Source of the DNA: Ferrimonas sp044433165
GTDB taxonomy: Bacteria; Pseudomonadota; Gammaproteobacteria; Enterobacterales; Shewanellaceae
Length of the DNA stretch: 6,240 bases
Direction of reading: 5' to 3'
Assembly: GCA_044433165.1 (NCBI GenBank)
Contig: JAWXTX010000137.1
Coordinates: forward strand, 1 to 6,240
This document shows positions 1-6,131 of the stretch, one piece after another. Position numbers and translations under genes: made by a program. Numbering within the stretch: the first letter of the stretch is position 1; each line of letters begins with the position of its first letter. The notes under the pieces were generated by a model. That model saw nothing but the letters and a program-made list of their open reading frames with translations, did no database searches and was not told the origin of the DNA.

Positions 1-215
1 AATTTCGTTGGCGGGTGGTTCACCAACGAACTGAGCTGATACAGCTGAAACTCCGAATACTTCCAGCAATGGCTGACAATCTCAAGGGTAAACATCTCAG
101 GCGCCGGCGTGAGCGATGCGTGTGTTGGCAAGGTACGATTAAACCAACGGCCGGGGATCACACCCGACGCTGCTAACCGTAATGCCCGCTCTGTTACTCG
201 ATCCAACAAACTCAC
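1..215 (-). CDS. Glycosyltransferase (probable family 2 / GT-A type), N-terminal part, cut by window edge
   Basis: An uninterrupted frame of 71 codons reads leftward from a GTG at 213-215 off the window edge. The start is supported by AGAGG at 222-226, six bases upstream; the overlapping ATG at 215-217 is in another frame and meets TGA at once. The first ~40 residues are basic and variable-looking. From Met41 the protein reads FTLEIVSHCWKYSEF, then YQLSSLV and NHPP. This resembles the opening beta strand and first helix of bacterial family-2-like glycosyltransferases found near LPS-core genes; that match is from memory, not a search. The catalytic DxD region lies outside the window. Met41 could be an alternative start, but the GTG has the better ribosome site. 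It is divergent from the rml operon, and at about 54% G+C (bases 1-180) it looks more like the coaD flank than the rml genes do. Confidence 0.68.
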   Translation of the reverse strand, partial: MSLLDRVTERALRLAASGVIPGRWFNRTLPTHASLTPAPEMFTLEIVSHCWKYSEFQLYQLSSLVNHPPTK

Positions 216-221
216 ATCTTG

Positions 222-226
222 CCTCT
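222..226 (-). promoter_or_regulatory. Ribosome binding site deciding a GTG start
   Basis: AGAGG on the minus strand lies six bases before the GTG at 213-215. It is the main reason for choosing that non-ATG start for the leftward glycosyltransferase. Confidence 0.55.
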
Positions 227-290
227 ATTATCATTCTAATCTTTATTTAAGTTTATCATTAAAACTCAAAATAATGGAAAGCCATCTGCA

Positions 291-308
291 GGAAACAAAG
301 GAAACAAA
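291..308. repeat. Tandem 9-base direct repeat
   Basis: GGAAACAAA occurs twice back to back (291-299 and 300-308). It sits about 76 bases upstream of the leftward glycosyltransferase start. No function can be assigned, and in AT-rich DNA it may be replication slippage. Confidence 0.5.
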
Positions 309-439
309 AACATCAATTTATCAAACAAAAAGATTCACACCTTTGGCTTAACGAAAATGACTTAACCGCAAAATATAAATGGATTTTAATAAAGAATTAT
401 TTTATCGAATTTACAGAAAACTTTCATAATAATTAACAA

Positions 440-453
440 ATTAAGCGCTTAAT
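440..453. repeat. Perfect 14-base palindrome, possible operator
   Basis: ATTAAGCGCTTAAT is a perfect palindrome in the middle of the divergent gap. Its size and symmetry would suit a dimeric DNA-binding protein, but no regulator is identified and much of its symmetry comes from A/T bases. A chance origin is possible. Confidence 0.3.
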
Positions 454-584
454 AAAAGTAAAAACAACCTTTTCACCTGAACATGGTTTCATCTTATGGA
501 TAACGATCTCTCATCATTAACGTGTGAAAATTTAGTGCAATAGTAACCCTAAGAGTAAAATTTTATAAAAAGACAATTTTATGA

Positions 585-689
585 AAAAGTAATAAGATAG
601 ATGAAGATACACTGTCAGGTATCTGCGCCACAAGGCAAGCAACAAAAGCACAACAACTTGGCATCATTGACGAAAAAATACCAGCATAG
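585..689 (+). pseudogene. Possible C-terminal remnant of an unidentified gene
   Basis: After an in-frame TGA at 582-584, a frame stays open for 34 codons to TAG at 687-689, nine bases before rmlA. It has no ATG, GTG or TTG in frame, so it cannot be an intact gene. It looks more protein-like than the surrounding gap: from Ala at 627-629 it reads ATRQATKAQQLGIIDEKIPA and stops. Local G+C is also higher than in the AT-rich DNA before it. Its stop overlaps the rmlA ribosome site, the arrangement expected of a former upstream operon member. I do not recognise the family. A 34-codon open frame can arise by chance, so this is a tentative call. Confidence 0.22.
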
Positions 690-693
690 AGGG
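688..693 (+). promoter_or_regulatory. rmlA ribosome binding site
   Basis: AGAGGG ends four bases before the ATG at 698. The spacing is short but workable, and it supports this start together with the conserved MKKGIVLAGG N-terminus. Confidence 0.65.
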
Positions 694-697
694 CTTA

Positions 698-1576
698 ATG
701 AAAAAAGGCATTGTATTAGCAGGCGGAAGCGGAACTCGACTGTACCCACTCACTCAGGTTGTGAGTAAACAGCTTATGCCAATTTATGATAAACCAATGA
801 TTTATTACCCTATTGCCACATTAATGATTGCAGGTATTCAAGATATATTAATCATTGCAACCCCTGAGGAGCTGCCTAGATTTCAAGCTTTACTGGGTGA
901 TGGTGCCAAATGGGGCGTGCGATTCCAATATACAGAGCAGCCCTCTCCCGACGGTTTAGCCCAAGCATTTCTTTTGGGTGAACAGTTTATTGGTGATGCC
1001 AATGTCGCCTTAATCCTCGGCGATAATTTATTTTATGGCCACGATTTATCAACATCATTAACTCGTGCTGCAAACAAAGAGCGGGGCGCAACCGTCTTTG
1101 GTTATCATGTTGCCGATCCGAAAGCTTATGGCGTAGTAGAATTTGATAATAAACGTAAAGCCATTTCCATTGAGGAAAAACCCACCGCGCCGAAATCCAA
1201 TTATGCCATACCTGGAATCTATTTCTTTGATAACAAGGTAATTGAAATAGCTAAAAATATATCGCCATCTGCACGAGGTGAATTAGAAATAACCGATGTT
1301 ATTGAAGCCTATTTGCACAACGAAGAATTAGACGTTGAAATCATGGGTCGAGGTACTGCATGGCTCGATACAGGAACCCATGACAGCTTATTGCAAGCAA
1401 GCAGTTTTATTGAAACCATTGAAAAGCGCCAAGGATTAAAAGTATGCTGCCCAGAAGAAATTGCTTATCGCATGGGCTATATTAATGACTTACAATTAAA
1501 AGAATTAGCCGAGCCGTTGAAAAAAAGTGGTTATGGTCAATATTTACTTAATGTTGTTGATAATGAAATATACTAA
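698..1576 (+). CDS. rmlA: Glucose-1-phosphate thymidylyltransferase
   Basis: This is the first enzyme of dTDP-L-rhamnose synthesis: glucose-1-phosphate plus dTTP gives dTDP-glucose and pyrophosphate, in the cytoplasm. The 292 residues match the family's usual length and the protein is full length. The nucleotide-binding signature GGSGTRLYPLT is at residues 9-19, followed by SKQLMPIYDKPMIYYP (24-38). GDN at 108-110 carries the metal-binding Asp109, EEKP is at 159-162, and WLDTGTHDSL (222-231) holds the second metal-binding aspartate, Asp224. The start is fixed by the conserved N-terminus and AGAGGG upstream. It heads a five-gene operon, with rmlC nine bases downstream. In this pathway RmlA is usually feedback-inhibited by dTDP-rhamnose (family knowledge). 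RmlA paralogues such as RffH share this fold and reaction, but adjacent rmlC, rmlD and rmlB make the rhamnose role clear. Confidence 0.97.
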   Translation: MKKGIVLAGGSGTRLYPLTQVVSKQLMPIYDKPMIYYPIATLMIAGIQDILIIATPEELPRFQALLGDGAKWGVRFQYTEQPSPDGLAQAFLLGEQFIGDANVALILGDNLFYGHDLSTSLTRAANKERGATVFGYHVADPKAYGVVEFDNKRKAISIEEKPTAPKSNYAIPGIYFFDNKVIEIAKNISPSARGELEITDVIEAYLHNEELDVEIMGRGTAWLDTGTHDSLLQASSFIETIEKRQGLKVCCPEEIAYRMGYINDLQLKELAEPLKKSGYGQYLLNVVDNEIY

Positions 1577-1585
1577 ATAACTATT

Positions 1586-2131
1586 ATGAGATTTATTAAT
1601 ACCAACATCCAAGATGTCGTAATTATTGAGCCTACTGTTTATGGCGACGAGCGTGGTTTTTTTATGGAAACCTTTCGCTCAGATCTATTCTATAAACATT
1701 GTGGCGACCATGTGTTTGTACAAGAAAATCACAGCAAATCATCTCAAGGGGTATTGCGTGGACTCCATTACCAAACTCAAAACACTCAGGGTAAACTGGT
1801 TCGAGTGATCAGTGGTACCGTCTTTGATGTTGCCGTCGATATGCGCAAAGCCTCACCCACTTATGGCAAATGGGTAGGTGTTGAATTGTCTGCGGAAAAT
1901 AAGCGCCAATTATGGGTTCCTGCGGGGTTTGCACATGGATTCTATGTGCTTTCTGCGGAAGCTGAATTTGTTTATAAATGTACTGATACCTATAATCCAT
2001 CCGCTGAAGTATCTTTACGTTGGGATGATCCTGAAATTAATATTCAATGGCCAATTAAAAAAGAGCGATCGCCGTCACTATCATCTAAAGACATGGCAGC
2101 GCTTTCTTTTAATGACGCACCCAAACTTTAA
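1586..2131 (+). CDS. rmlC: dTDP-4-dehydrorhamnose 3,5-epimerase
   Basis: Third pathway step: it converts dTDP-4-keto-6-deoxyglucose to dTDP-4-keto-L-rhamnose by epimerising C3 and C5. The 181 residues fit the family's cupin (jelly-roll) fold at normal length. Visible signatures are DERGFFMETF (21-30), QENHS (46-50), GVLRGLHYQ (55-63) with the catalytic His61, Lys70, DVAVDMR (81-87), VPAGFAHGF (111-119), YKCTDTY (130-136) and WDDP (146-149). Asp169 probably supplies the partner of the catalytic histidine. The gene starts nine bases after rmlA and has no clear Shine-Dalgarno sequence, which suggests reinitiation or translational coupling to rmlA. No catalytic residue appears to be missing. Confidence 0.96.
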   Translation: MRFINTNIQDVVIIEPTVYGDERGFFMETFRSDLFYKHCGDHVFVQENHSKSSQGVLRGLHYQTQNTQGKLVRVISGTVFDVAVDMRKASPTYGKWVGVELSAENKRQLWVPAGFAHGFYVLSAEAEFVYKCTDTYNPSAEVSLRWDDPEINIQWPIKKERSPSLSSKDMAALSFNDAPKL

Positions 2132-2135
2132 GGTG
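2130..2135 (+). promoter_or_regulatory. rmlD ribosome binding site overlapping the rmlC stop codon
   Basis: AAGGTG shares two bases with the rmlC TAA and sits five bases before the rmlD ATG at 2141. This couples the two genes closely and supports the rmlD start. Confidence 0.6.
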
Positions 2136-2140
2136 TTAAC

Positions 2141-3022
2141 ATGAAGATTTTAATTACAGGAAAAGGTGGGCAACTTGCTTATGAACTATCTAAAACAGCA
2201 CCAGAAGAGATAAAAGTAGCCAGTTACTCATCGTTAGAATTAGACATTACTGACTCCGATAAAGTACTAAAATTAATCACGACTGAAAAACCAGACATCG
2301 TTATTAATGCCGCTGCTTATACGGCTGTTGATCAAGCGGAATCTGATCAAAAAATGGCATTTATGGTGAATGAAAATGGTACTGAAAACCTTGCGTTAGC
2401 ATGTAAAAAAAATGGATCGAAACTTATCCACATCAGTACTGACTTTATTTTCTCTGGCGCTAAATCTACCCCTTATAAAGTAACGGACAACGCACAACCA
2501 GTTAATGTTTATGGTAAATCTAAATTAGCAGGTGAACAAAAAGCACTTGATATTTTAGAAAGCGACGCGATTATCATTAGAACCGCTTGGGTTTACTCCT
2601 CTTTTGGCAAAAATTTTGTCAAAACCATGCTTAATCTCATGAATGAAAAAGCGTATTTAAACGTTGTGAGTGATCAGATTGGCACCCCAACTTGGGCAAA
2701 TGGTCTTGCTAAATTCATTTGGTCTCTCACTAGTAAATTTAATGTTAATAATCTGCATGGCATTTTTCATTGGACGGACTCTGGTATTGCATCTTGGTAT
2801 GATTTTGCAATTGCAATTCAAGAACTGTCCATTGAAAAAGGTTTATTAAATAAATGTATACCGATAAATCCAATTCAAAGTGCTAATTATCCAACACCAG
2901 CAGAGCGCCCAAAATTTACCGTGTTAGATAAATTTTCAACAGAACAGCAAACAGGCATTATAGGTTGCCATTGGCGAATTCAATTATCAAAAATGCTAGA
3001 TCAAATGAAAACAGATATGTGA
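2141..3022 (+). CDS. rmlD: dTDP-4-dehydrorhamnose reductase
   Basis: Last pathway step: NAD(P)H-dependent reduction of dTDP-4-keto-L-rhamnose to dTDP-L-rhamnose. The 293 residues form a full-length extended short-chain dehydrogenase/reductase. The Rossmann motif ITGKGGQL lies at residues 5-12 and NAAAYTAVDQAE at 56-67. The catalytic triad reads as Thr100 (in HISTDFIFSG, 97-106), Tyr124 and Lys128 (YGKSK). RTAWVY (147-152) and SDQIGTPTW (177-185) are substrate-side motifs, and RPKFTVLD (256-263) is the usual C-terminal signature. A small oddity is Phe102 and Ser105 where many homologues have STDYVFDG; the triad itself is intact. The start is supported by AAGGTG. The stop codon directly abuts the next ATG. 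Confidence 0.95.
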   Translation: MKILITGKGGQLAYELSKTAPEEIKVASYSSLELDITDSDKVLKLITTEKPDIVINAAAYTAVDQAESDQKMAFMVNENGTENLALACKKNGSKLIHISTDFIFSGAKSTPYKVTDNAQPVNVYGKSKLAGEQKALDILESDAIIIRTAWVYSSFGKNFVKTMLNLMNEKAYLNVVSDQIGTPTWANGLAKFIWSLTSKFNVNNLHGIFHWTDSGIASWYDFAIAIQELSIEKGLLNKCIPINPIQSANYPTPAERPKFTVLDKFSTEQQTGIIGCHWRIQLSKMLDQMKTDM

Positions 3023-4114
3023 ATGACTAAAATGAACAATAAAACATTACTAGTAACAGGTGGCGCAGGGTTTATTGGTGCCAATTTTGTGCATTATTGG
3101 CTGAAACATCACCCTGAAGATCGCGTCATTGTACTTGATGCTTTAACGTACGCAGGTAATCGTGAAAATTTAGCCTGTGTAAATGACAATGAAAATTTTA
3201 AATTTGTGCATGGCAATATCTGTGATACAGCATTAGTCATCAATCTTCTTCGAGAAGAAAAGATCAATACACTGGTGCATTTTGCCGCAGAGTCTCATGT
3301 AGATCGCTCAATTACAGCGCCAGATGCTTTTATTGAAACCAATATTATTGGTACATACAGTTTGTTAAAAGCGGCTAAAACCGTATGGCTGGATGAACCA
3401 AAATTAATCGGTAACGATGTGCTACCACATCGCTTTCATCATGTATCTACAGATGAAGTATATGGCACCCTCGCTCCTGATGAGCCCCCTTTTAGTGAAA
3501 CGCACCCATACCAGCCAAACTCGCCGTATTCCGCTAGTAAAGCGGCTTCTGATCATCTAGTAAGAGCCTACCACCATACCTATGGATTGGAGATAACGAC
3601 ATCTAATTGCTCTAATAATTATGGTCCTTTCCATTTTCCAGAAAAGCTCATTCCATTAGTACTTACAAACATTTTATATAACAAGCCATTGCCAATTTAT
3701 GGTGATGGCCAACAAATACGAGACTGGTTGTATGTAGAAGATCATGCCCGTGGCATTGAACTCATATTAAACAACGGTGTTGTAGGTGAAAACTACAATA
3801 TAGGTGGCCATAATGAATGGGCGAACATTGATATTGTTAAGCTTATCTGTAATAAAGTAAATAATGCATTTTCATCTTATTCCGAGCTAAAAAATCGATT
3901 TCCAATGGCAATTAAAGCATCCGATTCGAGAGCGGAAGAGTTAATCGAATTTATTAACGATCGTGCCGGACACGACAGGCGCTATGCGATTGATGCAAAT
4001 AAAACAAAAAACGCATTGAGTTATAAACCAAATGAAAGCTTTGACAGTGGATTAAACAAAACCATAGATTGGTATTTTAATAATGAATCATGGTGGAAAG
4101 GATTAATTAAATGA
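3023..4114 (+). CDS. rmlB: dTDP-glucose 4,6-dehydratase
   Basis: Second pathway step: NAD-dependent conversion of dTDP-glucose to dTDP-4-keto-6-deoxyglucose. The 363 residues are a full-length extended SDR enzyme. The NAD-binding GGAGFIG is at 13-19, LDALTYAGN at 38-46 and HFAAESHVDRSI at 86-97. The active site shows HVSTDEVYG (140-148) with Thr143, Asp144 and Glu145, then Tyr169 and Lys173 in YSASK. SNNYGPFHFPEKLIP (197-211), GDGQQIRDWLYVEDH (227-241) and GHDRRYAID (316-324) are typical. The first ATG at 3023 touches the rmlD stop with no gap. ATG at 3032 (Met4) is an equally possible start, and neither has a strong ribosome site. The RffG paralogue of enterobacterial common antigen is similar, but the operon context favours RmlB. 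It comes last of the four pathway genes, an uncommon position. Confidence 0.96.
   Translation: MTKMNNKTLLVTGGAGFIGANFVHYWLKHHPEDRVIVLDALTYAGNRENLACVNDNENFKFVHGNICDTALVINLLREEKINTLVHFAAESHVDRSITAPDAFIETNIIGTYSLLKAAKTVWLDEPKLIGNDVLPHRFHHVSTDEVYGTLAPDEPPFSETHPYQPNSPYSASKAASDHLVRAYHHTYGLEITTSNCSNNYGPFHFPEKLIPLVLTNILYNKPLPIYGDGQQIRDWLYVEDHARGIELILNNGVVGENYNIGGHNEWANIDIVKLICNKVNNAFSSYSELKNRFPMAIKASDSRAEELIEFINDRAGHDRRYAIDANKTKNALSYKPNESFDSGLNKTIDWYFNNESWWKGLIK
4095..4102 (+). promoter_or_regulatory. Ribosome binding site inside rmlB for the downstream glycosyltransferase
   Basis: GGAAAGGA lies eight bases before the ATG at 4111, inside the last codons of rmlB. It supports a start that overlaps the rmlB stop in an ATGA junction. 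Confidence 0.6.
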
Positions 4115-4956
4115 ACGAATACAAATCAGCATTCCTTGTAATCCTTTACGACAAAGAATTACATGAATCAAGTACGCTATCATCATTAGAAAAATCATCT
4201 ATCAAACTTGAAAAATGCACCTTGACAATATGGAATAATGGCCCAAATAAATTAAAAATTAGGGACGTATCCTCTTTTGAAAAAAAAGGAATTAACGTTA
4301 ACATTATCGAAACGATAGATAATATATCACTATCAAAAATATACAATCTTTTTATTAAAAGCATTGGTGCTGATTCCTATATATTTCTTGATGATGATTC
4401 ACAACTAACCGATCTCTACATAAGAGATGCGATAAGCAATAAAAAAGACGAAGTGAGCATTCCTATCATTGCAGATGAGCAGGGAAATACGATAAAACCC
4501 AGAATAAATAGAAGGGTAATAACAATACCTCAGAAGATTTTATCATCAGCAGCAATGGAAAGTGCAGGAAGTGGATTAATATTAGGAAAAGAAGTCATCA
4601 AATCCATTGAAGATCTTTATGACGATATATTTGATGAACGATTTTTATTTTATGGGGTTGATAGCACTTTATTTCTAAGATTAAATAAAATTAATACTAT
4701 TAATGTAAATGTCATCAATGGTTTTAGCCACTCATTCTCATTAAGAGAAGAAAACATATCGCAATTCAAGAAGATGGAATTTAGTTCTGCACTTGGGCTT
4801 AAGCTTAGGCATTATAAAAAGTATGGTGGCCTCACTTTGATAAGAAAAGTAATAACATCCCCATTCAAAGCAATACTAAATAAAAACAAAAAAACATATA
4901 TTGGTGAAATTTTTATGTCCTATATTTCTGGAAAGCATTATAAAGACAGAGCATAA
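4111..4956 (+). CDS. Family 2-like glycosyltransferase, probable rhamnosyltransferase
   Basis: This predicted cytoplasmic or membrane-associated GT-A enzyme has 281 residues. It shows the family-2 layout: an N-terminal strand AFLVILYDKE (7-16), TIWNNGP (39-45), and FLDDDSQL (92-99) with the metal- and nucleotide-sugar-binding acidic cluster Asp94-Asp96. After SGLILGKEV (154-162) comes FDERFLFYGVDSTLFLRL (174-191), which resembles the acceptor/base region of rhamnosyltransferases such as WbbL/RfbN types, then His207 in SHSFS. The C-terminal ~50 residues are basic and could sit on the membrane; I see no clear transmembrane helix. It overlaps rmlB by four bases (ATGA), so it is co-translated with the dTDP-rhamnose genes. 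This suggests that dTDP-L-rhamnose is its donor, by inference. It is much more AT-rich than its neighbours (33 of 120 bases G+C at 4261-4380), as is common for transferred glycan genes. The acceptor cannot be told. Confidence 0.82.
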   Translation: MNEYKSAFLVILYDKELHESSTLSSLEKSSIKLEKCTLTIWNNGPNKLKIRDVSSFEKKGINVNIIETIDNISLSKIYNLFIKSIGADSYIFLDDDSQLTDLYIRDAISNKKDEVSIPIIADEQGNTIKPRINRRVITIPQKILSSAAMESAGSGLILGKEVIKSIEDLYDDIFDERFLFYGVDSTLFLRLNKINTINVNVINGFSHSFSLREENISQFKKMEFSSALGLKLRHYKKYGGLTLIRKVITSPFKAILNKNKKTYIGEIFMSYISGKHYKDRA

Positions 4957-4962
4957 AACATT

Positions 4963-5011
4963 GCATTTACTTTAAGCAGGCAACAAATAAATGCCCGCTT
5001 AAAGTAAATGC
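4963..5011. terminator. Long hairpin between convergent genes, probable bidirectional terminator
   Basis: Two 20-base arms (4963-4982 and 4992-5011) pair with a single A-C mismatch around a nine-base loop. The stem is AT-rich outside and GC-richer near the loop (GCAGGCA/TGCCCGC). It starts seven bases after the plus-strand glycosyltransferase stop and ends 11 bases before the minus-strand stop at 5023, where a shared terminator would sit. Neither side has a clean T-run: plus continues GTTCCATTC, while minus runs into a short TGTTTTA. Termination is therefore likely but not certain, and an RNA-stabilising hairpin is an alternative. Confidence 0.6.
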
Positions 5012-5022
5012 GTTCCATTCAA

Positions 5023-6036
5023 CTATCTTTTAGACGTCCAAACTCGAACCCAAAATAAATAGAATCTCTTTTCATTATTTGGATACTTTTTTGTTCCAAT
5101 CAGCTTAGCTCGGCGGTCTAAGGTTATTTCCCTACCAAAAACCGTATATTTCTTTTGGCGCCGAGAATAAAACGCATCGAATAAAAATCGAGGTTTGAAA
5201 ACGTTTTCACTACTCACCTCTTTTAGCTTTGCTTCAAGTTCTGGGTAATGAGAAAGCACTTGGCGAAACTGCACATTATTTTGGTCTTCATCTATATTGA
5301 CGCGACTTAATGCCACCTGCTGTGTATTTGCTGCTCTTTTAGGTATTCCATGAGGATTTTTTACCAAATTCACTTGAGTATTATTTAAAACCGCCATTGC
5401 CCAAAACCATATGTCATCAGCCGTTGGGGAAAGTTTTAAAAAAATCGATTGGTCACCGACATCTTTATATAAACTTTTAGGTGGATATAATGTACCTGTG
5501 CCACCTAAAATAGAGTTTAAAACGGATGGCTCGGGCACATATCCTGATGATTTATAATTACCACTTCGATTCCAGTCAACAAAATCAGCCACATTGCCAT
5601 TTTTATCGAAGCATACGGTATCAACCCAATGTGTATGGATTCTATCAGGCGCTTGAATATAAGCATCCCAAAGAGACTTTATGCACTCTTGTTTATAAAT
5701 CAAATCATCATCGATGGTAACGATTACTGCGTCTGGGTATCGATTTAACGTTGGTGTTAATTTTTTATACGAACGGGTATTTTCTTCAACCCAAAGTATC
5801 TCAAGCTTATTTTTTGTTAATTCAATAATTTCTTTTGGTAAGTTTTCTTCTTTTTGCGGAAATTCTGTTTCAGCGAGCACTAAAACAATGCGATCGGGTT
5901 GTTTATTTTGCGTTAATATACTTTCGATAACATGATGAACAGTTTTAATTCTGGCCGGAAATGACGTAAGTGAAACGATGAGTTCAGCGTGATTCATATG
6001 AAAATATTGATGTCTTTTTATTTTAATCCATTCCAT
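5023..6036 (-). CDS. Putative glycosyltransferase (SLTSFPARI-type, GT-A-like)
   Basis: The 337-residue protein probably adds a sugar to a surface glycan; donor and acceptor are unknown. Near the N-terminus it has LIVSLTSFPARIKTVHHVIESIL (19-41, key residues SLTS and PARI), followed by QPDRIVLVLAETEFP (46-60). This is the pattern of a widespread family of LPS and capsule-locus transferases, recognised from memory. KKLTPTL is at 91-97. VTIDDDLIY (106-114) supplies the acidic DxD-like cluster Asp109-Asp111. GGTGTLYPP (178-186) and TADDIWFWAMAV (205-216) follow; the ADD may hold the catalytic base. No signal peptide or clear membrane helix is visible. The C-terminus is basic. The start at 6036 has no good ribosome site, and Met14 (5997) is a possible alternative because family similarity begins just after it. 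It faces the rml operon tail to tail and is divergent from coaD, so it is transcribed separately. Confidence 0.78.
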   Translation of the reverse strand: MEWIKIKRHQYFHMNHAELIVSLTSFPARIKTVHHVIESILTQNKQPDRIVLVLAETEFPQKEENLPKEIIELTKNKLEILWVEENTRSYKKLTPTLNRYPDAVIVTIDDDLIYKQECIKSLWDAYIQAPDRIHTHWVDTVCFDKNGNVADFVDWNRSGNYKSSGYVPEPSVLNSILGGTGTLYPPKSLYKDVGDQSIFLKLSPTADDIWFWAMAVLNNTQVNLVKNPHGIPKRAANTQQVALSRVNIDEDQNNVQFRQVLSHYPELEAKLKEVSSENVFKPRFLFDAFYSRRQKKYTVFGREITLDRRAKLIGTKKYPNNEKRFYLFWVRVWTSKR

Positions 6037-6131
6037 ATTTTAGATATTAGCAGAGAATAACGCTAGAAAAATTAAGTACCATCCTAAAAACGGGTACACT
6101 CCTACTACTGTTAATCAATACCGCCCCAACC
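6037..6131. promoter_or_regulatory. Divergent promoter region between the minus-strand glycosyltransferase and coaD
   Basis: These 95 bases must carry any local promoters for both genes. For coaD a weak candidate is TTAAGT (6072-6077), a 17-base spacer, then TACACT (6095-6100). It matches the -35 consensus at 3 of 6 and the -10 at 4 of 6, and would give a leader of about 25 bases. No recognisable minus-strand promoter is seen, though TAATAT lies close to the start. On the minus strand, GGCGGTA (6119-6125) recalls the core of the RfaH-recruiting ops element but lacks the next conserved G. Confidence 0.35.

Larger units (their letters stand above)
216..697. other. AT-rich intergenic region between the divergent glycosyltransferase and rmlA
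   Basis: This 482-base gap must hold the promoters of both divergent units. I find no intact gene with a plausible start and ribosome site. The only matches to promoter consensus are weak: on the plus strand TTAACC at 362-367, then 17 bases, then TTTAAT at 385-390; on the minus strand TTGAGT at 264-269 with no good -10 box. Such matches arise by chance in AT-rich DNA, so neither is called. No JUMPstart or full ops element (GGCGGTAG) for RfaH is seen in front of rmlA. The region contains a tandem 9-base repeat, a 14-base palindrome and a short open frame abutting rmlA, listed separately. Confidence 0.7.

Noticed and set aside
4..30. Inverted repeat TTCGTTGG / CCAACGAA with an 11-base loop
   Set aside because: It lies inside coding sequence (SSLVNHPPT region), has only eight pairs, and is most likely a chance result of codon choice.
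109..351. Plus-strand open frame of 80 codons near the left edge
   Set aside because: It overlaps the minus-strand glycosyltransferase start, has low-complexity sequence with runs of Leu, Ser, Lys and Thr, and has no convincing ribosome site or family resemblance.
581..592. Mini-frame ATG AAA AAG TAA upstream of rmlA, considered as a leader peptide
   Set aside because: Three codons only, no clear ribosome site and no attenuator-like hairpin after it.
667..672. TTGACG as a -35 box for rmlA
   Set aside because: No -10-like hexamer follows at proper spacing; transcription would start inside rmlA.
1626..2144. Open frames on both strands inside rmlC
   Set aside because: They lie in other frames of a clearly conserved enzyme gene and look like random translations.
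4146..4364. Minus-strand open frame opposite the plus-strand glycosyltransferase
   Set aside because: Antisense to a gene with clear motifs; no ribosome site or recognisable domain.
4963..5011. Hairpin considered as an integron attC site or insertion-sequence end
   Set aside because: There are no RYYYAAC/GTTRRRY boxes, no integrase or transposase nearby, and no flanking target duplication.
5526..5935. Two plus-strand open frames opposite the minus-strand glycosyltransferase
   Set aside because: They are antisense shadows of a gene whose ordered conserved motifs establish the minus-strand frame.
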